Positions 48,601 to 55,066 are shown, numbered from the stretch's first letter. The stretch is DNA of 64,000 nt from Acidobacteriota bacterium (GCA_013289875.1 JABCZC010000006.1:43051-107050), one strand, 5' to 3'. Notes: generated by a model not told the origin, from the sequence alone. A program made the numbers and translations.

Positions 48601-48895
48601 ATGGGGCGATACCGGCCGCAACGCCTACTACGGCCCAGGCTACAGTGACGTGGACTTCTCGGTCTTCAAGAACACTCCGATCGGGGAGAGGGTCACAGCG
48701 CAGTTCCGCGTGGAGATGTACAACCTGTTCAACCGCACGAACTTTGCTCCGCCCCTGAACGGAAACTTCAACCCGTCATATACCCAGGACAATGCTCTGA
48801 ACCTGTTCACGACGATCGGCAGCTTCAACGGCGCTCCTGGCATCGGGGTGGGCGAGCCCTTTAACACGCAGTTGGCGCTGAAGATCATCTTCTGA
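45617..48895 (+). CDS. TonB-dependent receptor, Oar-like, with carboxypeptidase-regulatory domain
   Basis: The 1092-residue outer membrane protein has a signal peptide (cleavage near APAQ). Residues about 36-115 form a CarboxypepD_reg-like beta-sandwich (GVVTDQSGAVVPGAEVIA, GEFTFPDLPLGSYNVTAAAP). A plug follows with LNGRDFTQLIILAPG and NQINWQIDGIDNND, then a long barrel ending in the aromatic LALKIIF. This is the Oar/Cna-B-type TonB receptor expanded in Acidobacteria, used for uptake of large or bound nutrients; the ligand is unknown. A strong GGAGG site precedes the ATG at 45617. A flavin amine oxidase gene begins 91 bp downstream, after a hairpin, and a RidA gene follows, which hints at an amine or amino acid ligand. 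Confidence 0.92.
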   Translation: MSFRSRRISSSTFLLLLGAALLLIQVAPAQTFRGGMNGVVTDQSGAVVPGAEVIAIDTATSVQHATVTSSGGEFTFPDLPLGSYNVTAAAPGFQKVQVDKVEIKAGSIYSLPIKLRVAQQATTIEVSAAALTLDPTSTTQTAGVSGKPLQDTPLNGRDFTQLIILAPGFSNSGAGGYGSLNGTRANQINWQIDGIDNNDLWHNIPAVNQGGVSGIAGIILPIDAVEQFSAQTQAAPESGRNPGGSVNLSIKAGTNQIHGTAYYYNRNEALGAINPFTAPVKQEVRNYNYGFSAGGPILKNKLFWFVTYEHQRFTIGVPDQATEPSQPWQAEAKQALANFGVPVNSVSTNMLSTLWPAAATGNLPATVNNYTSSQPEYGYSYNGLAKVDYTINERNSLSAHWFVGQGNQVAPVGSSLYYYYEVAPIHVQNYSIVYNHVFTPTITNQLLLGVNYFNQVFNDFNNSFDMASLGLVTGSPLSGASNLQISGFDATGETPPEGRNDITGHLTDDFNWTIGKHQFKFGGEYRQAQLDEFYHRHGLGSFTFDGTQGPDQNAANGDSWDTGNARIDALADFMSGRVVTSSIALGDPDRQVFVNTFALFAQDSWQLSPKLSINYGIRYDYEGPLHNQWKNLSVFRPNLGGVVYQGDQISSLYDPYYAGFSPRIGFSYQATPNTVIRAGAGLYYDTPNLNPFLDNRPGNGAPNGVEGNPGTGGDSVTTATRNGYTIVSGVNVFPSSLGSNSIFSIGKDFVPSHNFNFNVQLEQSLTNKIVAQIGYVGSEGRNLLSIRDINQAALGSGNIVDPNTGTNVSSGTASCPAGSTYQNCSRPYFSQFPAFTFINEIQSIGTSNYSSLQATLRVSNLHGLTAQAAYTWSHSFDEVTAYRGALPQDSFNFKGDYGPSDFDSRNIFVALLTYNVPGGQRWKPLTNGWQLNSLMTFHGGLPFSVYSSADTSGTNDGNQRANYVSGVSPYAGYRKGKVGANWLNPAAFVDAPAGTWGDTGRNAYYGPGYSDVDFSVFKNTPIGERVTAQFRVEMYNLFNRTNFAPPLNGNFNPSYTQDNALNLFTTIGSFNGAPGIGVGEPFNTQLALKIIF

Positions 48896-48911
48896 GCCAC
48901 TGCCGTTTCTG

Positions 48912-48949
48912 ATCCACGGCGACTGCTGAATCTGCCGGGCGCCGTGGAT
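48912..48949 (+). terminator. Inverted repeat after the TonB receptor gene
   Basis: ATCCACGGCG (48912-48921) and CGCCGTGGAT (48940-48949) are a perfect 10-bp inverted repeat with an 18-base loop, 16 bp after the receptor stop. The tail TAGTCTTGTCC is only weakly T-rich. It may be a leaky terminator or an RNA-stability element that lowers expression of the following amine oxidase and RidA genes. Confidence 0.45.
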
Positions 48950-48986
48950 TAGTCTTGTCCACAATGAACCTGAAGTGAGGATCGAA

Positions 48987-50606
48987 ATGGCTTGTACGAG
49001 ACGTGAGTTCTTGATGAGGGTGGGCCAGGCTGGCGGGTACGGGGCGGCATTTCTGACGATGCAGCATCTGGGATTGATGGCAGTGCCGGAGGCGAGTGCG
49101 ATGCCGCTGGCGATGGAGACTGGTTCCGGAAATGGCACCAAGGTTGTCATCCTGGGAGGTGGAATTGCGGGTCTCGTCGCTGCCTATGAGATGGGTAAGG
49201 CAGGTTATTCCTGTACGGTGCTCGAGGCGCGCCCGCGTCCGGGAGGCCGCAACTGGACGGTCCGGAACGGCACAAAGATCGAGTTTAAGAATGGCGTGAG
49301 TCAAACGGCCAGCTGGGAAGACGCCAGCTACTTCAATGCTGGACCCGCTCGGCTACCCTCAACCCACAAGACAATGCTCGGCTATTGCAAAGAACTGGGT
49401 GTGCCTCTGGAGGTAGAGGTCAATACCTCGCGCAGCTCATTGTTGCAAAGCGACGCAGCCTTTGGCGGTAAAGCGATCGAACAGCGCGAGGCGATCAACG
49501 ACACGCGAGGTCACGTTTCCGAATTGCTGGCAAAATGCATTCGCAAGGATGCCCTGGACCAGGAAATCTCCAAGGAAGACAGAGAAAAGATGCTGACGTT
49601 CCTGCGAACCTACGGCGACCTGAAAGCCGACTACTCCTATACAGGATCGGAGCGGAGCGGCGTTTCCAGGTTGCCGGGCGCAGGTCCGGATACAGAGGTC
49701 TTGCGGCCACCGCTGGACATGCATGCACTTCTCGATGCCGATTTCTGGCAGGGAATGCTGTTCGAAGAGATGTTCGACATGCAGGCCACGATGTTTCAGC
49801 CAGTCGGCGGAATGGACCGGATTCCCTATGCTTTCGCCGCGAAGCTGGGCGACATCGTACAGTATGGCGCTCCCGTTCAGGAGATTCGCAAGACGGAGCA
49901 AGGTGTCAGGGTAGGTTATACAGATTCAAAGTCGGGCGCGACGAAGACGATCGAAGCGGACTACTGCATCTGTGCACTGCCGATCACCATTCTGAAAACG
50001 ATCCCGAATGATTTTTCTCCGCGAGTCAAGCAGGCGATCGCAGAGGTTGGATATGACTCCGCCTATAAAGTCGCCTGGGAATCGCGCCGTTTCTGGGAGC
50101 AGGATTACAACCTGTATGGCGGCCTGTCTTTTGTCGTGAAAGGGCCGGTGAACCTGCTCTGGTATCCGAGTTGGAAGTTGTTTTCTGACAAGGGAGTTCT
50201 GGTAGCCGGCTATGGCGTAGAGAATTATAGCGAGTTTGGAAAGCTGCCCAGTGTTGCGGCCAAAGTCGACGCATCGCGTGCGGCGGTCGAGAAGCTGCAT
50301 CCCGGACACGGGAAGGAATTGAAGAATCCGATGTATGTGAACTGGGGCGAGATCCCTTACAACCTAGGCTCCTGGGTGGGACGTGGACCAAATTATGTCC
50401 CAGGACGTGCTATGCAGTACTACGAGGGTCCATACAAGGAATTTATTCAGCCTGATGACCGCATTTACTTCTCGGGCGATCACTGCAGCCATATCATCGG
50501 ATGGCAGGAAGGCGCGGCTCTCGCCTCTCATCGTGCGATCAACATGATTTCGCAGCGGGTGCAGATTGCAAGGGTCAGCGGTGCCGCGAAGAGCCAACAA
50601 GTTTAG
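48987..50606 (+). CDS. Tat-exported flavin-dependent amine/amino acid oxidase
   Basis: The 539-residue enzyme oxidises an amine or L-amino acid to the imine, producing H2O2. It begins with a twin-arginine signal (CTRREFLMRVGQAGGYGA), so it should be exported with FAD bound. The dinucleotide-binding motif is KVVILGGGIAGLVAAYEMG, followed by LEARPRPGGRNW, GPARLPSTH, the substrate-domain text VGGMDRIPYAFA, and the C-terminal FAD segment RIYFSGDHCSHIIGWQEGAA. It belongs to the flavin monoamine oxidase/L-amino acid oxidase/IaaM group; the substrate cannot be told. GTGAGG upstream supports the ATG at 48987 over a GTG at 48975. An exported RidA gene follows 19 bp later. Confidence 0.9.
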   Translation: MACTRREFLMRVGQAGGYGAAFLTMQHLGLMAVPEASAMPLAMETGSGNGTKVVILGGGIAGLVAAYEMGKAGYSCTVLEARPRPGGRNWTVRNGTKIEFKNGVSQTASWEDASYFNAGPARLPSTHKTMLGYCKELGVPLEVEVNTSRSSLLQSDAAFGGKAIEQREAINDTRGHVSELLAKCIRKDALDQEISKEDREKMLTFLRTYGDLKADYSYTGSERSGVSRLPGAGPDTEVLRPPLDMHALLDADFWQGMLFEEMFDMQATMFQPVGGMDRIPYAFAAKLGDIVQYGAPVQEIRKTEQGVRVGYTDSKSGATKTIEADYCICALPITILKTIPNDFSPRVKQAIAEVGYDSAYKVAWESRRFWEQDYNLYGGLSFVVKGPVNLLWYPSWKLFSDKGVLVAGYGVENYSEFGKLPSVAAKVDASRAAVEKLHPGHGKELKNPMYVNWGEIPYNLGSWVGRGPNYVPGRAMQYYEGPYKEFIQPDDRIYFSGDHCSHIIGWQEGAALASHRAINMISQRVQIARVSGAAKSQQV

Positions 50607-50625
50607 AGATTTCGGGGGACAGAAA

Positions 50626-51129
50626 ATGAAGTGTAAGGAAGCGATGATCGCGGCTGCAATGGCAGTCGCAATATTTTGCGTGACGAGCGAATCGGCCCAT
50701 GCACAGACAACGGTGAAGCATATTCAATCGGCTGCTTCGCCGCTGGCAACGGCAGTATGGGCAGGGGACACGCTGTATGTGAGCGGACAAATAGCGTCAC
50801 CTAAGACCCCGGCGGATTCCGCCAAAGGAACGCCGGCCGATTATGGAGATACCAAGGCGCAGGCAACGAGCGAAATTCTCAAGATACAGGCCATTCTGAA
50901 AGAGCAAGGCCTTACTCTCGGCGACGTGGTGATGATGCATGTCTACCTGGCGGGTGACCCGGCAAAGGATGGAAAGCTGGACTTCGCGGGCTTGCAGGCC
51001 GCGTATACGCAGTACTTTGGCACCGCGGACCAGCCGAACAAGCCCGCAAGGGCGGCGATGCAGGTCGCTGCGCTGGCTGCTCCGTGGGCATTGGTGGAGA
51101 TTGAGGTAATCGCGGTACGTTCCAAGTAG
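50626..51129 (+). CDS. Exported RidA-family enamine/imine deaminase
   Basis: The 167-residue protein has a Sec signal peptide (AAAMAVAIFCVTSESAHAQ), then a full RidA fold: ATAVWAGDTLYVSGQIA, KAQATSEILKIQAILKEQGL, GDVVMMHVYLAGD, and the active-site segment PARAAMQVAAL with the arginine equivalent to E. coli RidA Arg105, and VEIEVIAV. RidA hydrolyses reactive 2-iminoacids or enamines; most are cytoplasmic. Here the signal peptide places it in the periplasm, as for the oxidase whose imine product it could hydrolyse. I chose the ATG at 50626 with GGGGGA upstream; an upstream start would bury the signal peptide. A terminator follows. Confidence 0.9.
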   Translation: MKCKEAMIAAAMAVAIFCVTSESAHAQTTVKHIQSAASPLATAVWAGDTLYVSGQIASPKTPADSAKGTPADYGDTKAQATSEILKIQAILKEQGLTLGDVVMMHVYLAGDPAKDGKLDFAGLQAAYTQYFGTADQPNKPARAAMQVAALAAPWALVEIEVIAVRSK

Positions 51130-51152
51130 GAATAAATACCGCGAGAAGAAGA

Positions 51153-51186
51153 AGTCCCGGCTTTGGCCGGGACTCTTTCTTTGTCT
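51153..51186. terminator. Bidirectional Rho-independent terminator between ridA and the RiPP operon
   Basis: AGTCCCGGC (51153-51161) pairs perfectly with GCCGGGACT (51166-51174) around a 4-base loop. On the plus strand CTTTCTTTGTC follows; on the minus strand TTCTTCTTCTC follows. It can therefore end both the ridA transcript and the convergent sigma/anti-sigma transcript. Confidence 0.75.
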
Positions 51187-51214
51187 AACGGGTTCGGCGG
51201 ATGCTGCATCGCTC

Positions 51215-51484
51215 TCAGTAAGGGCCGATCTCACGTGGCTCAGGATATTCATGCTGCAGAACATCGTCCAGGCGTGCATGCAGGCGCTTGCTGAAGTCGA
51301 GAGGTAGTTCGAAGACCCGATCGTCTGCCATGAAAATGATGATGTTGCGTGTGGAGTCGAGGATGGCAGAGCAGATTTCGCAGTGTGCAAGATGGCGTTC
51401 GACATCCGCGCGAACCTGAGCGTCGAGGGTGTCGTCAATGTATTCGGAGATGCGGTCCCAAACGTGGCGGCAGCTTAAAGCCAT
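51215..51484 (-). CDS. Zinc-finger anti-sigma factor (ZAS type)
   Basis: The 89-residue protein starts with a cysteine at position 5 and then has the anti-sigma zinc motif H31-x3-C35-x2-C38 (in ERHLAHCEICSAIL), preceded by the helix SEYIDDTLDAQVRADVE. No membrane segment is visible, so it would be a soluble ZAS protein that holds the sigma factor until zinc loss, thiol modification or metal binding releases it. Its start overlaps the sigma gene end by 10 bp, as is typical for a sigma/anti-sigma pair. It is the last gene of the metallophore operon. A cysteine/zinc switch is a natural sensor for copper, gold or oxidants, but that is inference. Confidence 0.85.
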   Translation of the reverse strand: MALSCRHVWDRISEYIDDTLDAQVRADVERHLAHCEICSAILDSTRNIIIFMADDRVFELPLDFSKRLHARLDDVLQHEYPEPREIGPY

Positions 51485-52131
51485 GACAGCCTCCCGAAGA
51501 TCCGGCGCTTTGGCTCGGGTTTAGCCGTGAGCCGCAGTTGTGGGACCAGCTTTCTTTGCAGCATCATGCGCGCCCGGTGCAGGCGCACCTTCACTAATGA
51601 GACTGAAATACCCAGCAGCGTGGCGGTTTCGTTCACGCTGAGTTCTTCTACATCACGCAGGGTGACGATCTCCCGGTATGTTTCGGGCAACTCAGAGACG
51701 GCCTGTTGAATGAGCGCGCGGATTTCCCGGCGTTCGAGCGCGGCCAGTGGAACTTCGCGCCAGTCAGTGAGAGCTGCAGGGGTGTAGTCGCCGCTTTCTT
51801 CACTCCGCTCGTCGAGCGAATCGAAGGTGGTCCGGTTTTCCTTGCGCAGCCGACCGCGAGCTTCGTTCAGTGTGATGGCGATAAGCCAAGTGCTGAATCT
51901 CGCGTCTCCGCGGAAACTGGCGAGCTTACGGTAAGCCTTCAGGACGGCATCCTGAACAACGTCTTCGGCTTCGCTTTCGTTTTTCACCAGCGCCAGCGCG
52001 GTGCGATAAATCTGCCGTTCGTACGGCCGGATAAGGAGATGAAATTTATCGCGGTCGCCCGCAATGATCGACGTGATGAGAGCCCGTTCTGAAGAAGGCT
52101 CAATTGCGTCAACTGGCGCGGGGTTCGTCAT
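51475..52131 (-). CDS. ECF-family RNA polymerase sigma factor
   Basis: The 218-residue protein has sigma-2 (residues about 20-85: RPYERQIYRTALALVKNESE, EDVVQDAVLKAYRKL, FSTWLIAITLNEARGRLR) and sigma-4 (about 130-180: ALIQQAVSELPETYREIVTL, ELSVNETATLLGISVSLVK, VRLHRARMMLQRKL). I chose the ATG at 52131: it overlaps the DoxX stop by 4 bp (ATGA), which argues for coupling, while a GTG at 52161 would overlap more. It is followed by its likely anti-sigma factor with a 10-bp overlap. By position it should drive its own operon in response to a metal or oxidative signal. Confidence 0.92.
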   Translation of the reverse strand: MTNPAPVDAIEPSSERALITSIIAGDRDKFHLLIRPYERQIYRTALALVKNESEAEDVVQDAVLKAYRKLASFRGDARFSTWLIAITLNEARGRLRKENRTTFDSLDERSEESGDYTPAALTDWREVPLAALERREIRALIQQAVSELPETYREIVTLRDVEELSVNETATLLGISVSLVKVRLHRARMMLQRKLVPQLRLTAKPEPKRRIFGRLSWL

Positions 52132-52643
52132 GCTATGGCGGGACTCCTGCGGCTGAGCCACAACTTGTCAATGAGGGCGTCCAGTGAGAAGAGGCCGGCT
52201 CCAAAAATCAACGCAATCAACGACGCGAAAAGGAAGGTGAAGGGATCGGCGACATAGAATTTTCCCGGATCGTTGAAGATCGACTTCAAAGCCATCAGGT
52301 CGTCGGTTATATAGGCGACCAACATGTTGCATGCAAGCAAGAGGCCGATCAGCCGCGTGCCCAGTCCGACGATCAGAAGTATGCCCCCAAAGAATTCGAG
52401 AGATGCAATCGCTGGAGCCATCAAGCCGGGCGCCGGAATGTGAAGGCTGGCAAAGAAATCCCGCACATGCGAAAGGTTGTGCAGTTTGCCCCACCCCGTT
52501 TGCATGAATTGCCATCCCCAATAGAGTCGGACGAAGAGCAAAAAAGGAGACCGAAGGAGATGCGACGCGTCACAGAAGCGACGATAGAGACTACTCAGGC
52601 CTGAAGTCCGGGCGCCGGCAATGGATGCGGACGAGGTGCTCAT
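52128..52643 (-). CDS. DoxX-family membrane protein of the metallophore operon
   Basis: The 171-residue protein has four membrane segments (around residues 30-50, 72-95, 100-120 and 140-160) and the DoxX pattern: FVRLYWGWQFMQTGWGKLHN and SLEFFGGILLIVGLGTRLIG. In gig and bufferin operons a DoxX protein is the usual fourth member and may take part in electron or metal handling at the membrane; its exact job is unsettled. I chose the ATG at 52643, 14 bp after the DUF2063 stop; an upstream start at 52712 would overlap that gene. The sigma-factor gene overlaps its stop by 4 bp. Confidence 0.9.
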   Translation of the reverse strand: MSTSSASIAGARTSGLSSLYRRFCDASHLLRSPFLLFVRLYWGWQFMQTGWGKLHNLSHVRDFFASLHIPAPGLMAPAIASLEFFGGILLIVGLGTRLIGLLLACNMLVAYITDDLMALKSIFNDPGKFYVADPFTFLFASLIALIFGAGLFSLDALIDKLWLSRRSPAIA

Positions 52644-52657
52644 AGGTTTGCCTATCC

Positions 52658-53533
52658 TTATTGTGTGAACCAGCCGAAGGTCGACCAGGATGCGAAGATC
52701 TGCTGCAACCATGGACCTCGCGCGTCTTCAGGAATAACGCTGTCTTCGAAGGCGAAGTCGATCGCCTGACCGATGGGAGCGCCCGAAAGCAGTAACTGCA
52801 GAAGCCGGAAGTCTTCGCGGTCGAGCCGCTTGTAGTACACCGAATTCTGATGACGGTGGACGGCGAGAAAAATCTGTTCCGGCGGCAACATGGCAACTCG
52901 GCGAACGTGCCTGGTTTTGCGTGCGACGCTGGCGTTGTTGCTGGACGAGTCGCTGCTGCCTGCCTCGTTGCGCAGCTCGATCAGGAGATCTTCAACCGGA
53001 TAATGAAGCTCAAGCACCCGCAGATACGGTTGCAGATGCAGACGCGAATTCTCGTCGATAGACGCAAGATCGTCGGCGTCGAGCAGTGGATCTTCGCCTG
53101 AATCAAAAGCCTCGATGTGTGCCCATTCGAGGCGAACCATGTCGAGAGCGAGCTGGCTGCGCGGTTCGAGGTATGCGGGGTGCGCGAGCAGCCACTTTTC
53201 AAGCTGTGATCCAAGATTGCGCAGAGAAAAAGACTCTGAAGGGCACTCTGTCAGGAAGTCGCGCATCAGCCTGTCGAACCGTGTGCTGCCCATGATGGCT
53301 CTGAGGCCGGAAAAGTCCTCTTCGAAAGAGGTGTACAGACGGAACCAGTATTGGCGATTGTAGATCTCAAGGCGTTCGAAGCCGGTGAGGCGGTCATTCG
53401 GCTTGATCAGCGCCGCAGCTTCGGAAGTGTTTGCGACACCATCGCGACGACGTCGCGGCATCGTCTCGTTTTTCGTCAGCGGGTGCATGACGGCGGCCGC
53501 AAAACGACGCTGGAGTTCGAGGAGGTCGCTCAT
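52658..53533 (-). CDS. DUF2063 (BufC/HvfC-like) partner of the MNIO enzyme
   Basis: The 291-residue protein starts with the DUF2063 helical domain: MSDLLELQRRFAAAVMHPL, RLTGFERLEIYNRQYWFRLY, FEEDFSGLRAIMGSTRFDRL and RNLGSQLEKWLLAHPAY. The C-terminal half (VHRHQNSVYYKRLDREDFRLL) carries the second, HvfC/BufC-type domain. DUF2063 proteins bind the precursor and present it to the DUF692 oxidase in MNIO-dependent RiPP pathways (TglI, HvfC, BufC). Its ATG at 53533 overlaps the MNIO stop by 4 bp, so the two are made together. The family is often annotated 'putative DNA-binding domain', which is misleading here. Confidence 0.9.
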   Translation of the reverse strand: MSDLLELQRRFAAAVMHPLTKNETMPRRRRDGVANTSEAAALIKPNDRLTGFERLEIYNRQYWFRLYTSFEEDFSGLRAIMGSTRFDRLMRDFLTECPSESFSLRNLGSQLEKWLLAHPAYLEPRSQLALDMVRLEWAHIEAFDSGEDPLLDADDLASIDENSRLHLQPYLRVLELHYPVEDLLIELRNEAGSSDSSSNNASVARKTRHVRRVAMLPPEQIFLAVHRHQNSVYYKRLDREDFRLLQLLLSGAPIGQAIDFAFEDSVIPEDARGPWLQQIFASWSTFGWFTQ

Positions 53534-54417
53534 TGCGCCGCTCCCTGAAATACGAACTCTGAAACTGGCGCAGAAATCTTTGCAGCCGTAGCGTGGAGAA
53601 AGCGATTTGCCTTGAGTGCCTCGGCGTGAACCTCATCAAAGGTGGGGATATTGTCGTCCCATTCAAGGAGGGTAGCCGTTGGGCCGGCACGCTCAATGGT
53701 GCGAGCGTATAGCTGCCAGACTGGTTCAAGGACAGGGTGATCGTGTGTGTCGAGAATGTATTTCTCAAACTTTGAGTGGCCCGCGATATGAATCTGCGCG
53801 ATGCGTTCAGCAGACACTGCGTTCACATATGAGAACGGGTCGAAGCCGTGGTTTTGCGATGAGACGTAGATATTATTCACGTCGAGAAGGATGCCGCAGT
53901 CGGCGCGTTCCACGACCTCATTGAGGAACTCCCACTCTGTCATTTCCGAAACATGATATTCGGCATAGCTCGAAACGTTTTCGACCACAACAGGGATTTC
54001 CAGGAAGTCCTGCACCCCTCGAATGCGCTCAGCGGTGACCTTTACAGCTTCCCAGGTATAAGGCATGGGGAGCAGATCGTGGGTGTAGCGACCGTCGACT
54101 GAGCCCCAGCAGAGATGGTCGCTGAGCCAGGGAGTCTTCGTGCGGTTGACAAGCCGTTTGAGACGCCTCAGGTGTTCTGGGTCGGGATCACTGACGGAGC
54201 CGAAATACATTGAAACGCCGTGCTGTACGACTTTGTATTGATCGAGAATCTGATCGAGAACCTGGAGCGGGCGGCCGCCATCGATCATGTAGTTTTCCGA
54301 GATGATCTCGAACCAGTCAACTAATGGTTTCCTAGTCAGGATGTGCTGATAGTGCGGAATGCGAAGCCCGATTCCGACTCCGTACTCAGTAAAGCCGTTG
54401 AAGCGATTTGCAGGCAC
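53530..54417 (-). CDS. DUF692/MNIO multinuclear non-heme iron oxidase (BufB-like)
   Basis: The 295-residue TIM-barrel enzyme belongs to the UPF0276/DUF692 family, which uses two or three iron ions to convert peptide cysteines to oxazolone/thioamide, thiooxazole or related products. Metal and substrate motifs are intact: WFEIISENYM, QHGVSMYFGS, LSDHLCWG, VVVENVSSYAEY, GILLDVNNIYVSS, IHIAGH, DTHDHPV and LLEWDDNIP. The start is GTG at 54417 with GGAG eight bases upstream. It lies 75 bp after the precursor gene, separated by a hairpin, and overlaps DUF2063 by 4 bp. The length is normal, so it is very likely active. The peptide upstream, with six cysteines, is the evident substrate. Confidence 0.93.
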   Translation of the reverse strand: MPANRFNGFTEYGVGIGLRIPHYQHILTRKPLVDWFEIISENYMIDGGRPLQVLDQILDQYKVVQHGVSMYFGSVSDPDPEHLRRLKRLVNRTKTPWLSDHLCWGSVDGRYTHDLLPMPYTWEAVKVTAERIRGVQDFLEIPVVVENVSSYAEYHVSEMTEWEFLNEVVERADCGILLDVNNIYVSSQNHGFDPFSYVNAVSAERIAQIHIAGHSKFEKYILDTHDHPVLEPVWQLYARTIERAGPTATLLEWDDNIPTFDEVHAEALKANRFLHATAAKISAPVSEFVFQGAAQ

Positions 54418-54442
54418 CGGAACAACTCCAGAGAAGGTGAAA

Positions 54443-54468
54443 GGGCCAGCGTGGAACGTATCTGGCCC
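54443..54468 (-). promoter_or_regulatory. Hairpin between the precursor gene and the MNIO gene
   Basis: GGGCCAG (54443-54449) is perfectly complementary to CTGGCCC (54462-54468) with a 12-base loop. On the transcribed minus strand the stem is followed by TTTCACCTTC, too short a T-run for full termination. Such stems after RiPP precursor genes give partial termination or protect the precursor mRNA, so the peptide is made in excess of its enzymes. The MNIO ribosome-binding site lies just downstream. Confidence 0.45.
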
Positions 54469-54492
54469 CTTGTGAAATGCGTTGAGGGCAAA

Positions 54493-54786
54493 CTAGGAAG
54501 GATGCTTGGAGCCATCAGTGGCGCAGCCGCCCTTGCCCTTGCAACTGTTCTTGCCCTTGCAGCCATTGTCGCTGCTCTTGCAGCCGCCCTGGCCCTTGCA
54601 ATCGTTCTTGCCTTTACATGAGTGCTTGCTGGTGTCCTGATTGAGCGAAGCGCTGCCGAACGACGCTTTGCCCACCTTGACTACGGAGTTGTTAGTCTGG
54701 GAAGTGGCAGCCTGCATGGTTGCAGCTCCACTCAACAAACCAGAAACTGCCGCAGCAACCATCAGGGTCTTCATCGAATGCTTCAT
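54493..54786 (-). CDS. Secreted Cys-rich metallophore RiPP precursor (bufferin-like)
   Basis: The 97-residue precursor has a signal peptide (residues 1-26, cleavage after TMQA) and a spacer (27-54). Its Cys-Lys-Gly-rich core has cysteines at 57, 63, 69, 76, 82 and 88. The core is two copies of CKGKN[D/S]CKG[Q/K]GGC joined by KSSDNG. By analogy with bufferins, the MNIO-BufC pair would modify some of the cysteines and the exported product would bind copper or a similar metal in the periplasm. It does not look like the DUF2282 precursors of known bufferins. GGAGG lies nine bases before the ATG at 54786; an ATG at 54795 is too close to it. It is the first gene of the operon. Confidence 0.88.
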   Translation of the reverse strand: MKHSMKTLMVAAAVSGLLSGAATMQAATSQTNNSVVKVGKASFGSASLNQDTSKHSCKGKNDCKGQGGCKSSDNGCKGKNSCKGKGGCATDGSKHPS

Positions 54787-54854
54787 TGTTGTCATTCCTC
54801 CATGTCAGGCCTAGACCCGGCGCAACTCACCGGTGGGAGACCTGTCTACCGCAT

Positions 54855-54881
54855 GTGAGTACGGCAGCGCGATAAGGTTAC
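54855..54881 (-). promoter_or_regulatory. Candidate ECF-type promoter of the RiPP operon
   Basis: Read on the minus strand, TGTAACC (GTAACC core at 54881-54876) occurs 95 bp upstream of the precursor start. A GTAACC -35 element is used by ECF sigma factors controlling comparable operons in Caulobacter, as I remember it with a 16-base spacer and a CGAA -10. Here the tetramer at that spacing is CTCA, a poor match. It is a candidate only. Confidence 0.25.
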
Positions 54882-55066
54882 AGCATCCGGACAGCATTTT
54901 TGTGGAAGATTTTGGCGTGAAAGTTTGTTGCGTGAGATGAAATCCATCGCGGGACTTCGCTTCGTTCTTAAAGAATGCCTCGCGCGCGTGACGAACGGCT
55001 CTCGGAAGATGGTCGGCTATCCTTTTTTGTGACGAAGCGTTCGGCGTAAACGGCGACTCAAGTTCG

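Noticed and set aside
52658..53533. DNA-binding regulator, the usual automatic label for DUF2063
   Set aside because: The 4-bp overlap with a DUF692 gene and the HvfC/BufC-like layout indicate a RiPP partner protein; no helix-turn-helix is evident.
54343..54621. Alanine-rich plus-strand frame with an apparent membrane segment
   Set aside because: It is the complement of the Cys-Lys-Gly-rich precursor gene; the 'membrane' run comes from the reversed repeat codons, and the minus-strand gene fits an operon with a good ribosome-binding site.
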